A stretch of 64,000 nt of DNA from Aureimonas sp. SK2 (GCF_029813115.1 NZ_JAPZDS010000004.1:1-64000), one strand, 5' to 3'. Counted from the first letter of the stretch, positions 1 through 7,774 are shown. Program-made: numbers and translations. Notes: generated by a model from the sequence alone, not told the origin.

Positions 1-84
1 AAGGAACGGCGGCACGAGACGCAACCACGCCATCAACCCGGCCGCGATCAGCGGTGCGGGCGCTTTGGCGCGTCCGATGGTCCG

Positions 85-390
85 TTATTCCGGGTTCTGT
101 CCGGGGACCAAGCCGGACGAGGGCGTCGAAGCCTCGACGGACGGCGTGCGACCGCCAACCAGCGGGATCGAGGACGCCTTGCCACGCGCGTCGCCGAGGC
201 CGAAGAAGGCGGGGAAGCCGTAGTTCTCCGTCTGCAACACCACGCGACCGTCCGGCAGCACGACCTCGCGCACCACCTCCTGACGCTCGCGCGGCGACAG
301 GATGGTGCCCGTCTCCCGGTCGTAGGCCAAGGCGGGGAAAGCAATCAGGATCAGCGCAAGACCGGCGCTGGCGTAGAGGCACTCTTTCAT
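85..390 (-). CDS. small exported protein with C-terminal VPGQNPE
   Basis: A 101-residue protein of unknown function. Residues 1-22 (MKECLY..., hydrophobic core, ALA before Tyr23) look like a Sec signal peptide, so it should act outside the cytoplasm. The mature part carries a charged stretch (SPRERQEVVREVVLPDGR) and the motif YGFPAFFG, and ends in GLVPGQNPE. An upstream in-frame ATG at 456 would add 22 Arg-rich residues and hide the signal peptide, so I chose the start at 390. An EcfG-type promoter motif lies about 65-90 bases upstream. The tail resembles that of the protein at 1021-1380, and YGFPA resembles a motif in the protein at 48302-48667. Function is not recognised. Confidence 0.75.
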   Translation of the reverse strand: MKECLYASAGLALILIAFPALAYDRETGTILSPRERQEVVREVVLPDGRVVLQTENYGFPAFFGLGDARGKASSIPLVGGRTPSVEASTPSSGLVPGQNPE

Positions 391-454
391 CGTCGTCCAC
401 CCTGGTCGGCGCCGGCTCGAAAGTCTTATGGCGCTCCTGTGTCGTTGGTTCGGC

Positions 455-480
455 AACGATGTGGCAAAGCCGATGGTTCC
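455..480 (-). promoter_or_regulatory. EcfG-type general stress promoter
   Basis: Read on the minus strand, GGAAC (480-476), a 17-base spacer and CGTT (458-455) match the alphaproteobacterial EcfG consensus GGAAC-N16/17-CGTT exactly. Transcription would start near 448 and give a leader of about 58 bases before the exported protein at 85-390. The phyR gene in this window shows that the general stress pathway is present. The match is seen; activity is inferred. Confidence 0.65.
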
Positions 481-496
481 AGCGCGTCACCCCACG

Positions 497-521
497 AAAA
501 AGGCCCGCCGGGGCGGGCCTT
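497..521 (-). terminator. intrinsic terminator after the 544-885 gene
   Basis: A 10-bp GC-rich inverted repeat (AAGGCCCGCC / GGCGGGCCTT) is followed on the minus strand by a short T run. It lies 22 bases past the stop of the minus-strand gene at 544-885. Confidence 0.8.
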
Positions 522-543
522 GGTCGAGACCATCGGGGCTGGT

Positions 544-885
544 TCAGTTGCCTCTGACGGCCGGCCCGCCGAGCGGGATCCCCACGCCGCTGCGCCCGCC
601 CTCCGGGATCGCGCCGGGAACGCGCGTCAGGGTGTTGCCAGCCGAGCCGGAGGCATCCGGCGTCATGTTGCCATAGGCGCCGACACCGTTCTGCAACCCG
701 CCGGGGCCGCGTGAGCCACGGTCGCCGCCCGCCGTGCCGATGCCCATGCCGACGCCGGGCAGGCCGTTCGCCGGTTGCGAGACGCTCTGGCCCGCTCGAA
801 ACTCGTCCGGGGCCATGGTCTGCGCCGCGACGGGGGCGGCAAAACCGGCGGCAAGAAGAAGGGCGGGGGCGAGGAGCCGGTACAT
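544..885 (-). CDS. small Gly/Pro-rich exported protein
   Basis: 113 residues. Residues 1-21 (MYRLLAPALLLAAGF..., VAA before Gln22) form a clear signal peptide. The mature part is rich in Gly, Ser and Pro with no known fold, and contains RVPGAIPE, which resembles the VPGQ(N/T)PE endings of the genes on either side. It sits in a row of three same-strand, separately spaced small exported-protein genes, has its own terminator, and has an imperfect EcfG-like motif upstream (GGAAC at 943-939, 16 bases, CATT). I assign no function. Confidence 0.7.
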   Translation of the reverse strand: MYRLLAPALLLAAGFAAPVAAQTMAPDEFRAGQSVSQPANGLPGVGMGIGTAGGDRGSRGPGGLQNGVGAYGNMTPDASGSAGNTLTRVPGAIPEGGRSGVGIPLGGPAVRGN

Positions 886-961
886 GGGGCGCGTCCTTGA
901 AAAGGTGTCTCCCCTTCTAATGCCGGGGGGGGCCGCCTGTTCCGGCGGCGTGCCTACGAAA

Positions 962-994
962 GACGCCGCCCCGCAGGGAGTGCGGGGCGGCGTC
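962..994 (-). terminator. hairpin after the 1021-1380 gene
   Basis: A 14-bp perfect inverted repeat (GACGCCGCCCCGCA, loop of 5) lies 27 bases past the minus-strand stop at 1021. The T tail after it is short (TTTC), so termination strength is uncertain. Confidence 0.55.
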
Positions 995-1020
995 CGTTGG
1001 CTAGCGCTGGGCGCGTCGGA

Positions 1021-1380
1021 TCACTCCGGCGTCTGCCCCGGGACGATGCCGCCCGACGGCGTGGTTCCGCTGGCCGCGGCGCCCGCTCCTGCATCCATGC
1101 CTTGCGTCGGCGTGCCCGCGCCCATCGGAGCGTCCGGCGTGGTGGAGCTGGTGGACGTGTCGTCCGTGCCCATGGTGCCGGTGCTCGGCTGAGCCGCCGT
1201 GTCGCCGGTGCGCGCCGCGTTGCCCATGGCGTCGGTTCCGCCCGTCGTCGTGGTGCCGGTGGCGCCGGTCGGCGGCAGGACGGTCGTGCCGCCATTGGTG
1301 GTGCCACCGTCGGTGGACTGGGCGAGCGCGGGAGCGGCGAGGAAGGCCAGGGCGGCCGTGGCGGTCAGAATCCGCTTCAT
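1021..1380 (-). CDS. small Thr/Gly-rich exported protein ending in VPGQTPE
   Basis: 119 residues. Residues 1-20 are a typical signal peptide (MKRILTATAALAFLAAPALA, then Gln). The mature chain is low in complexity, dominated by Thr, Gly, Ala and Met (GGTTNGGTT, TGTTTTGGTD), and is probably disordered. The end, SGGIVPGQTPE, closely matches SSGLVPGQNPE of the protein at 85-390, so the two may share a terminal sorting or binding motif. The start is the ATG directly before the signal peptide. A hairpin follows the stop. Function unknown. Confidence 0.72.
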   Translation of the reverse strand: MKRILTATAALAFLAAPALAQSTDGGTTNGGTTVLPPTGATGTTTTGGTDAMGNAARTGDTAAQPSTGTMGTDDTSTSSTTPDAPMGAGTPTQGMDAGAGAAASGTTPSGGIVPGQTPE

Positions 1381-1856
1381 GGTGGATCTCCGTATCGGTT
1401 GGTCCCCGTTCGGGGTTCGGGAGGGGAAGCCCTGCGCGACGGGGATGTTCCGGCGAAATTCGTGAACCGGCCAACGGCCTCGGGCATTTGGAAGCGGCCG
1501 CGAAAGGGGCTTCCCGGCGGCGCATGTGAGGCGAAATCCAGGCGCTTCGCACTTCGTCAGTCTAGCGATCTATCTGCACTTGAAGGCCGATAAAGCAGAC
1601 CAAATGGACCTGTGACGTACCAAACAAGCCGCGCCGTGAAACTTTCGCTTGCAAAGTCAAGCGACTGCTTGCACACTTTTCTTGTTCGGGCAAATTCGCG
1701 AACTCGGGTAATGGACGAATTGCGTATCGGGGGCGCATCCCCCGAGTGGGCCGTGCAAGCGGGCCACGATGTATCGGTTCCTTTTCCTTCGCATGAAGAC
1801 TTGCCTGCAGCCCCCGCAAGGGGACCATACATAGCCCAAGGAAAAGGGTACGAGAC
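1381..1856 (+). other. 476-base gap: upstream region and leader of cspA
   Basis: No convincing gene lies here. The part nearest cspA is locally AT-richer than its surroundings. It holds a direct repeat GCTTGCA at 1647-1653 and 1667-1673 (20 bases apart, about two helical turns), a 7-bp hairpin TCGGGGG/CCCCCGA at 1727-1745, and a strong ribosome binding site AAGGAAAAGGG at 1838-1848. Cold-shock genes often carry long structured 5' leaders, which fits, but I cannot place the promoter with confidence. The 1380-side also holds the promoter of the minus-strand gene at 1021-1380. Confidence 0.5.
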
Positions 1857-2072
1857 ATGGCACAGACCGGTACGGTCAAGTTCTTCAACACCGAGAAGGG
1901 CTTTGGTTTCATCAAGCCCGACAACGGCGGCGCGGACATCTTCGTCCACATCTCCGCCGTGCAGGCCTCCGGCCTGCCGGGTCTGGTCGAGAACCAGAAG
2001 GTTTCCTACGAGACCGAGCCCGACAAGCGCGGCAAGGGTCCCAAGGCCGTGAACCTCGAAGCGGCCGACTGA
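1857..2072 (+). CDS. cspA: cold-shock protein, CspA family
   Basis: 71 residues, the usual length for a single cold-shock domain. It is an OB-fold protein that binds single-stranded RNA and DNA and melts RNA structure. The RNP1-like KGFGFIKP (residues 14-21) and RNP2-like DIFVHISAV (27-35) are intact, and the start [12 protein letters not shown] is typical. A strong Shine-Dalgarno AAGGAAAAGGG sits 8 bases before the ATG, and a perfect terminator follows. The gene is monocistronic. Whether it is cold-inducible or constitutive cannot be told from sequence; several paralogues per genome are usual. Confidence 0.95.
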   Translation: MAQTGTVKFFNTEKGFGFIKPDNGGADIFVHISAVQASGLPGLVENQKVSYETEPDKRGKGPKAVNLEAAD

Positions 2073-2125
2073 CCAGCCGCTTCTCCGGGTTCCCCGGCAC
2101 CGGGGTCCCGCCCAAACCAAGTTTC

Positions 2126-2158
2126 AAACGGCCCGCCGATCGCTCGGCGGGCCGTTTT
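2126..2158 (+). terminator. intrinsic terminator of cspA
   Basis: A 12-bp stem (ACGGCCCGCCGA / TCGGCGGGCCGT, loop TCGC) with AAA before and TTTT after it, 55 bases past the cspA stop. Confidence 0.9.
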
Positions 2159-2255
2159 GCTTGTTAACCGCGATTTAACTCTCGGCCCCCGCCCGTTTGA
2201 CTTGGAGCCTGCCGGCACACATTCCTTAATCAAGGATTAACCGGGCAGGACGGAC

Positions 2256-3167
2256 ATGAAGCGCATTTTCCCGATCATCGGCACGGCCCTTCTCGCTTGC
2301 GCAGCTTCCCGCGCCGCCGCCTTCGAGACCGAGGCGGTGCTCGACCAGTTCCCCACGAGCCGCACCCTGGATGTCCGCAGCGTCCAGGACGTACGCCGGG
2401 GCGCCCGCACCGAACAGGGCCGGGCCGTGCGCGACGGTCGAGACGGCGGGTACATGGCGCCGCGCTACCGATCCCACGGATCCATCATCGAGGTCAGCGC
2501 CCTCGGTGGCTCCGTCGAGCGGGGGGCCTTCTACGGCACGGCGGGGACGGCCCAGGCCGACGGCGGAATCATCGTGATCAACACCGGCGCCGATCTCGCC
2601 GCCCTGTCGGCCGCCATCCACAGCGCCATCGGCGGCGGCGCCAAGATCCTCGACATCGAGACCGACCGCCTGGACCGCCGCCCCTACGGCCCGGACGGGC
2701 TCGACGTGGTGCATGCCGGCAGCGCGAAGATCATCCGCATCAGCCCCGACTTCGGCCGCACGCAGACGCAGAACGAACCGGTCGCCGCGGTCGCGCTCGC
2801 CGAGCCCCCGCCGGCACCGGTCGCCTATGTGCCGCCGGCCGCGGTCTATCCCGACACCGACATGACGGACCGGCCCGTCGATCCGCCGGCCGCCGAGCGC
2901 CGGGCCAGCGTCCGGGAAGAGCCGGTCGCGGCACCGGAGCCGGACGTCGAGGCTCCCGCGGCCGAAGCGCGCCAGGCCGAGATGCAGGTTCCCGAGCCGG
3001 TTTCGCCCGCGCCGGCCGCGACACCGGAGCCTGCCCGCCCCCATCTCGAGCCCTGGACGCCCGAATGGCTGCGCGACTGCGTCGGGCGCCACTCGACCTT
3101 CGATGCCTCGCTCGGCACCTATGTCGGCGAAGACGGCCAGCGCCGCTTCTGCACCGGCGAGCCCTGA
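2256..3167 (+). CDS. exported protein with C-terminal BA14K-like tail
   Basis: 303 residues. Residues 1-21 look like a signal peptide (MKRIFPIIGTALLACAAS, then RAAAF). Residues about 23-180 form an unrecognised domain (SIIEVSALGGSVERG, GGAKILDIETDRLD). Residues about 180-265 are a Pro/Ala/Glu-rich linker. The last 35 residues (WTPEWLRDCVGRHSTF to GQRRFC) follow the pattern of the BA14K family, small rhizobial envelope proteins: W..yC..ry.sfd...gtY.g.dGqr..C. Two cysteines there could pair. Possible promoter TTGACT at 2197 with a weak -10. Function unknown; periplasmic or surface location is inferred. Confidence 0.8.
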   Translation: MKRIFPIIGTALLACAASRAAAFETEAVLDQFPTSRTLDVRSVQDVRRGARTEQGRAVRDGRDGGYMAPRYRSHGSIIEVSALGGSVERGAFYGTAGTAQADGGIIVINTGADLAALSAAIHSAIGGGAKILDIETDRLDRRPYGPDGLDVVHAGSAKIIRISPDFGRTQTQNEPVAAVALAEPPPAPVAYVPPAAVYPDTDMTDRPVDPPAAERRASVREEPVAAPEPDVEAPAAEARQAEMQVPEPVSPAPAATPEPARPHLEPWTPEWLRDCVGRHSTFDASLGTYVGEDGQRRFCTGEP

Positions 3168-3173
3168 TTCTTT

Positions 3174-3812
3174 TCAGCGAAGGAAGGGGTTGGTCCGGCG
3201 CTCGATCCCCAGGCGGCTTCCCGGGCCATGGCCGCAGATGAAGCCGACCTCGTCGCCGAGCGGCAGGATCTTGTCGCGGATCGTGGCGAGAAGCTGTGCG
3301 TGGTCGCCGCCCGGCAGGTCGGTGCGCCCGATCGAGCCGGAGAACAAAACGTCGCCGGCATGCAGGAATGCCGCGTCGCGGTTGTAGAAGACGACATGGC
3401 CCGGCGCATGACCGGGGGCATGGATCACCTCGAAGCGGTGGTCGCCCAGCGACAGGATCTCGCCCTCCTCCAGCCAGCGGTCGGGCACGCAGTTGCGGAA
3501 CCGCCCCGGCAGGCCGAACATGCGGGCCTGGTCCTCCAGCCGCCCGAGCAGCATCTCGTCCGCCCGGTGCGGGCCGATGATGGGCACGCCGAGCGCGTCC
3601 TTGAGGTCCATCGCCCCGCCCGCATGGTCGATATGGCCATGCGTGATCCAGATGCCCTTGACGGTCAGGCCGAGGCGCTTCAGCGCGGTCTCGATGCGGT
3701 CGACGTCGCCGCCGGGGTCCACCACCACCGCCGACTTGTCCGCGTCGTCGTAGAAGATGCAACAATTCTGCTGGAACGGGGTGACGGGAACGATCTCGGC
3801 GGCAAGAGGCAT
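3174..3812 (-). CDS. MBL-fold metallo-hydrolase, glyoxalase II-like
   Basis: 212 residues. The zinc-binding motif HGHIDH is at residues 58-63, followed by the later His (HAPGHAPGH, near 135) and Asp (HAGDVLF) ligands of the metallo-beta-lactamase fold. The size and layout match the YcbL/GloB-like group, which hydrolyses glutathione thioesters such as S-lactoylglutathione or acts on related thiol esters; the exact substrate is not readable. I placed the start at MPLAAEIVPV because the open frame upstream runs antisense into ilvE. It is downstream of ilvE on the same strand but separated by a terminator, so it is probably transcribed on its own. Confidence 0.88.
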   Translation of the reverse strand: MPLAAEIVPVTPFQQNCCIFYDDADKSAVVVDPGGDVDRIETALKRLGLTVKGIWITHGHIDHAGGAMDLKDALGVPIIGPHRADEMLLGRLEDQARMFGLPGRFRNCVPDRWLEEGEILSLGDHRFEVIHAPGHAPGHVVFYNRDAAFLHAGDVLFSGSIGRTDLPGGDHAQLLATIRDKILPLGDEVGFICGHGPGSRLGIERRTNPFLR

Positions 3813-3867
3813 GATGCGGGGCGATCCTGACTGACGATGCTGGACGGGATGTCGGGCGCGGGGCGCC

Positions 3868-3898
3868 AAAAGAAAAGGGCTCGCCTCGCGGCGAGCCC
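3868..3898 (-). terminator. intrinsic terminator of ilvE
   Basis: A 9-bp stem GGGCTCGCC / GGCGAGCCC with a 4-base loop. On the minus strand it is followed by TTTTCTTTT, 25 bases past the ilvE stop. Confidence 0.85.
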
Positions 3899-3922
3899 CG
3901 ATCCGGCCGACAGAGGGGCCGC

Positions 3923-4813
3923 CTATTCGGCGGCGAGGCGCTTCGGCTGCACCTCGGCGGCATAGTCCTCGACGAGGCGCCGGGTCACGTCGCCCGGCGT
4001 GAAGCGGTAGGGGCCGATCTCCGCCACGGGCGTCACCTCCGCGGCGGTGCCGCACAGGAAGCATTCGGTGAAACCCTCCAGCTCCTCCGGCATGATGGCG
4101 CGGACCTGCACCTCGTAGCCGCGGCGCTTGGCGAGGTCGATCACGGTGCGGCGGGTGATGCCGTCGAGGAAGCAGTCGGGGTCGGGCGTATGGATCGCGC
4201 CGTCCTTGACGAAGAAGACGTTGGCGCCCGTCGCCTCGGCCACGCGCCCGCGCCAGTCGAGCATCAGCGCATCGGCGTATCCCTTGGCCTCGGCCGCGTG
4301 CTTGGACAGGGTGCAGATCATGTAAAGGCCGGCCGCCTTGGCGCGCGAGGGCGCGGTGCGCGGGTCGGGGCGGCGATATTCCGCAAGGTCGAGGCGGATG
4401 CCCTTCATGCGCTGCTCGGGATCGAAATAGCTCGGCCACTGCCAGATGGCGATCGCGAGATTGATCCGGTTCTTCTGCGCCGAGACGCCCATGGATTCCG
4501 AGCCGCGCCAGGCGATTGGGCGCACATATGCGTCGGTGAAGCCCTGGCGGCTCAGGAGCTCGTTGCAGGCGGCGTCGATCTCGTCGGCGCTGTAGGGGAT
4601 TTCGAAGCCGAGGATGCGGCCCGATTCGATCAGGCGGTCCGTGTGCTCGCGCAGCTTGAAGATCGCGCCCCCATAGGCCCGCTCGCCCTCGAAAACGGCG
4701 CTGGCATAATGGAGGCCGTGGGTCAGCACATGGACCTGGGCATCCCTCCAGGGCACGAATTCGCCGTTGTACCAGATCTGGCCGTCGAGTTGGTCGAAGG
4801 GAACGCTGCTCAT
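3923..4813 (-). CDS. ilvE: branched-chain amino acid aminotransferase
   Basis: 296 residues, a usual length for fold-type IV PLP aminotransferases. It makes the last step of leucine, isoleucine and valine synthesis by moving an amino group from glutamate to the branched 2-oxo acid. The N-terminal QIWYNGEFVPWRDA and LHYASAVFEGERAY segments, the GRVAEATGANVFFV region and the late GDVTRR segment fit IlvE. I chose the ATG at 4813 (MSSVPFDQLDG); the longer upstream frame has a basic, non-conserved extension. It has its own terminator. leuA, an earlier enzyme of the same pathway, is elsewhere in the window. Confidence 0.93.
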   Translation of the reverse strand: MSSVPFDQLDGQIWYNGEFVPWRDAQVHVLTHGLHYASAVFEGERAYGGAIFKLREHTDRLIESGRILGFEIPYSADEIDAACNELLSRQGFTDAYVRPIAWRGSESMGVSAQKNRINLAIAIWQWPSYFDPEQRMKGIRLDLAEYRRPDPRTAPSRAKAAGLYMICTLSKHAAEAKGYADALMLDWRGRVAEATGANVFFVKDGAIHTPDPDCFLDGITRRTVIDLAKRRGYEVQVRAIMPEELEGFTECFLCGTAAEVTPVAEIGPYRFTPGDVTRRLVEDYAAEVQPKRLAAE

Positions 4814-5062
4814 GGTGGGATCTCGCGCCGTCGGCGCCCTTTCCTGTCTTTGCGTGCGCATCGACCCGGCGATGCGCCGACCCTCCCGACCGCCCGGGCG
4901 CGGTGGCATGACCGTCGGTCCAGCGAGGATGCGGCGTTCATGGGCTGAAAATACGGCAAAGCTTCGTGAAATGCCCGGGGAAACCGGATGTCGGCGAAGC
5001 CAGCACGTCGACGGCCGCTGTTCCCGGCCGGCCGCTTGGGTGTAACAATGGTGGCCATATAC

Positions 5063-5077
5063 GTCAACAGTGCTGAC
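5063..5077. promoter_or_regulatory. palindrome before the marR-type gene, possible operator
   Basis: GTCAACAGTGCTGAC is a near-perfect 15-bp palindrome (one mismatched pair plus the centre), ending 8 bases before the ATG at 5086. A second small palindrome, ATGG-TGG-CCAT, lies just upstream. MarR regulators commonly bind such sites in their own promoters, so autoregulation is plausible but untested. Confidence 0.45.
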
Positions 5078-5085
5078 CTATCTCG

Positions 5086-5625
5086 ATGGACCTGCCCTTG
5101 GCCGACGCCCCCGCCCCGGACGATGCCGACATCGTCGTCGAACCGTTGCCGACGCGCGGGGAACTGGACTTCCGGCTGATCGAGCTCTTCTTCTTCGCCT
5201 ATCGCGAGTTCACGGGCGACGCCGACTCCATCCTGGAACGCTACGGGTTCGGCCGGGCGCACCATCGCATCCTGCATTTCGTCAACCGCGATCCGGGCAT
5301 GACCATCGCGGAGATCCTGGATCTCCTGGAGATCACCAAGCAGTCCCTGTCGCGCGTCCTGCGGCAACTGATCGACGACGGTTTTATCGCCCAGGTCCAG
5401 GGCACGGACGACCGGCGGCAGCGCCGCCTCTATCCGACGCAGAAAGGCCGCGATCTCACGCTCGAACTCTCCCGCGCCCAGGGGAGGCGCATCGACGCCG
5501 CTTTTCGTGCCGCCGCCCTGGACGATCCCGGCCTCGTCAACGATTTCCTCCTGGAAATGGGCGCGGATCGCAAGGCGACGCGGGATTGGTTCGCGCGCAA
5601 GGGCATCGGAAGGGAGAACCGATAG
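5086..5625 (+). CDS. MarR-family transcriptional regulator
   Basis: 179 residues with a winged helix-turn-helix at about residues 60-135: the recognition region ITKQSLSRVLRQLIDDGFIA is followed by the wing GTDDRRQRRLYPTQKG, both typical of MarR. The first 25 residues are acidic and variable. The stop TAG at 5623-5625 directly abuts the GTG start of the response regulator, so the two are surely co-transcribed with the kinase behind them. This MarR/response regulator/kinase trio recurs in alphaproteobacteria as far as I recall. The ligand is unknown. Autoregulation through the palindrome at 5063-5077 is possible. Confidence 0.9.
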   Translation: MDLPLADAPAPDDADIVVEPLPTRGELDFRLIELFFFAYREFTGDADSILERYGFGRAHHRILHFVNRDPGMTIAEILDLLEITKQSLSRVLRQLIDDGFIAQVQGTDDRRQRRLYPTQKGRDLTLELSRAQGRRIDAAFRAAALDDPGLVNDFLLEMGADRKATRDWFARKGIGRENR

Positions 5626-6345
5626 GTGACGATGACCGACGATCAGCCGCTGGCCGACGAATCCATGGACGATGCGCCCCATCTTCTGGTGATCGACGAC
5701 GACCGGCGGATTCGCAGCCTCCTTTCGCGCTTCCTGTCGGAGCGGCGCTTCCGCGTTTCGGTGGCCGCCGACGCGGCGGAGGCACGACGCATCCTGCAGG
5801 GGCTCGAGTTCGACCTCATGATCGTGGACGTGATGATGCCGGGCGAAAGCGGGCTCGACCTCGTGCGGGCCGTCTCGCCCCATCGCGAGATCCCGATCCT
5901 CATGCTGACCGCCCGTTCGGAGACCGACGACCGCATCCTCGGCCTGGAGGCGGGAGCCGACGACTACCTCGCCAAGCCCTTCGATCCGCGCGAGCTTCTC
6001 CTGCGCATCAACAACATCCTGAAGCGCGGCAGCCCGGCGCCGGTGCAGAAGGTCGAGCACGTCCGCTTCGGCCCCTTTTCCTTCTCCTTGTCGCGCAAGG
6101 AGCTGCGTCGCGGAGCCGAGATCATCCGCCTGACCGAGCGCGAGCAGGAGATCATGACCCAGTTCGCTCAGAAGGCCGGCGACACGATCCCGCGCCAGGA
6201 TCTTCTCGCCAACGAGGCGGAGGTCGGCGAGCGCACGGTCGACGTTCAGATCAACCGGCTGCGCCGCAAGATCGAGAGCGACCCGGCCAACCCGCTCTGG
6301 CTGCAGACCGTGCGCGGCATCGGCTATCGCCTGAATGTCGATTGA
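5626..6345 (+). CDS. OmpR-family response regulator
   Basis: 239 residues. The receiver domain (about 19-130) has the acidic pair at DDD 24-26, phospho-acceptor Asp68 in LMIVDVMMPG, and Lys117 in DYLAKPFD. A winged-helix DNA-binding domain follows (about 140-236: LTEREQEIMTQFA to VQINRLRRKIESDP and TVRGIGYRL). The start is GTG at 5626, abutting the marR stop, or ATG at 5632. It overlaps the kinase gene by 11 bases, so it is translationally coupled to its likely partner. Target genes are not evident. Confidence 0.93.
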   Translation: MTMTDDQPLADESMDDAPHLLVIDDDRRIRSLLSRFLSERRFRVSVAADAAEARRILQGLEFDLMIVDVMMPGESGLDLVRAVSPHREIPILMLTARSETDDRILGLEAGADDYLAKPFDPRELLLRINNILKRGSPAPVQKVEHVRFGPFSFSLSRKELRRGAEIIRLTEREQEIMTQFAQKAGDTIPRQDLLANEAEVGERTVDVQINRLRRKIESDPANPLWLQTVRGIGYRLNVD

Positions 6346-7774
6346 CCGGCTGATCGATTCGGCGGTCCTGGAGGGGAGCGCGCCGGAGACCGAGCCGAAG
6401 CGGCCGCCCCGGCGCGGGCTCTGGCCCTATCTGCGCGGCGTTTCGCGGCAGCTCCGCCGCTTCGTCTCGCGCCGCACGCCCAAGGGCCTCTACGCCCGCT
6501 CGCTGATCATCATCATCGCGCCGATGGTGCTGCTCCAGTCGGTGGTCGCCTTCGTCTTCATGGAGCGTCACTGGCAGACCGTGACGCAGCGCCTGTCGGC
6601 CGCCGTGGTGCAGGATATCGCGGCGGTGATCGACATGATCGAGACCTATCCCGATCCGAGCGGCCAGTATGCCGAGGTCAGCCGGATCGCCCGCGAGCGG
6701 CTGGCACTGAACGTCCTCGTCCTGCCGCCAGAGCCCCTGCCCGCCCCGGCGCCAAAGCCCTTCTTCAACATTCTCGATGGCATTCTGTCGGAGGAGATCA
6801 CGCGGCAGATCAACCGGCCGTTCTGGATCGACACGCTCGGCGAATCGCGCATCGTCGAGATCCGCATCCAGCTCGCCGACCATATCCTGCGCATCTTCGC
6901 GCCGCGCAATTCCGCCTATGCCTCCAATAGCCACATCTTCCTGGTCTGGATGGTCGGCACGTCGCTGGTGCTGATCCTGATCGCCATCCTGTTCCTGCGC
7001 AACCAGATCCGCCCCATCCAGAAGCTCGCCCAGGCGGCCGAGGGTTTCGGGCGGGGACAGCCGATGCCGGCCGACTTCCGGGTGCGCGGCGCCTCGGAGG
7101 TACGCCGCGCCTCGCTCGCCTTCATCCAGATGCGCGACCGCATCGAGCGGCAGATCGAGCAGCGCACGCAGATGCTGAACGGCGTCAGCCACGATTTGCG
7201 CACCGTCCTCACCCGCTTCCGCCTCCAACTCGCTCTCCTCGACGACAACGAGGACCGACGCGAGCTGGAGCATGATGTCGACGAGATGGGCCGGATGCTG
7301 GAGGGCTATCTCGCCTTCGCCAAGGGCGAAGGCGGCGAGGAGGTTGGCGAGCTCGATCTCGAACGGGTCTTCGCGCGCTTCGAGAGCGAAGCGGCGCTAA
7401 AGAACCGGCTGATCGAGACCGACGTCGTGGGCGACCCGCGCGTATCCGTGCGGCCGGACGCCTTCGTGCGCTGCCTCGGCAACCTCGTCGCCAACGCGCT
7501 TCGCCATGGTAACGCGGTGCGGCTCACGGCTCGGCATGACGATCGCTGGCTGTCGGTCTCGGTGGAGGACGACGGGCCGGGCATCGAGGCGATCCAGCGC
7601 GAGGAGGTGTTCAAGCCCTTCGTGCGCCTCGACGAGGCCCGCAACATCGACGCGGGCGGCACGGGCCTCGGCCTTGCCATCGCGCGCGACGTTGCGCGAA
7701 GCCACGGCGGCGACATCCTCCTGTCGGACTCCCCGCTCGGCGGATTGAAGGCGCTGGTCCGGATTCCGGCCTAA
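6335..7774 (+). CDS. membrane sensor histidine kinase, EnvZ-like
   Basis: 479 residues. A membrane segment at about 54-75 and another at about 206-226 flank a periplasmic sensor domain of roughly 130 residues. A HAMP linker follows, then the dimerisation/phospho-acceptor motif LNGVSHDLRTVLTR (His near 286), the N box NLVANALRHG (near 385) and the G boxes DDGPGI and GTGLGLAIA. The arrangement matches EnvZ-type kinases, and the gene overlaps the response regulator, which is surely its partner. The signal is unknown. Its TAA overlaps the stop of the convergent csaA gene. Confidence 0.93.
   Translation: MSIDRLIDSAVLEGSAPETEPKRPPRRGLWPYLRGVSRQLRRFVSRRTPKGLYARSLIIIIAPMVLLQSVVAFVFMERHWQTVTQRLSAAVVQDIAAVIDMIETYPDPSGQYAEVSRIARERLALNVLVLPPEPLPAPAPKPFFNILDGILSEEITRQINRPFWIDTLGESRIVEIRIQLADHILRIFAPRNSAYASNSHIFLVWMVGTSLVLILIAILFLRNQIRPIQKLAQAAEGFGRGQPMPADFRVRGASEVRRASLAFIQMRDRIERQIEQRTQMLNGVSHDLRTVLTRFRLQLALLDDNEDRRELEHDVDEMGRMLEGYLAFAKGEGGEEVGELDLERVFARFESEAALKNRLIETDVVGDPRVSVRPDAFVRCLGNLVANALRHGNAVRLTARHDDRWLSVSVEDDGPGIEAIQREEVFKPFVRLDEARNIDAGGTGLGLAIARDVARSHGGDILLSDSPLGGLKALVRIPA

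Noticed and set aside
54-557. A 167-codon plus-strand frame
   Set aside because: Arg-rich shadow of the minus-strand exported-protein genes, without ribosome binding site.
1427-1451. A GGAAC before the gene at 1021-1380
   Set aside because: At 16-17 bases it is followed by GCTT or CTTC, two or more changes from CGTT, so not called as an EcfG promoter.
1562-1951. A minus-strand frame before and over cspA
   Set aside because: Antisense to the cspA leader and start, no domain.
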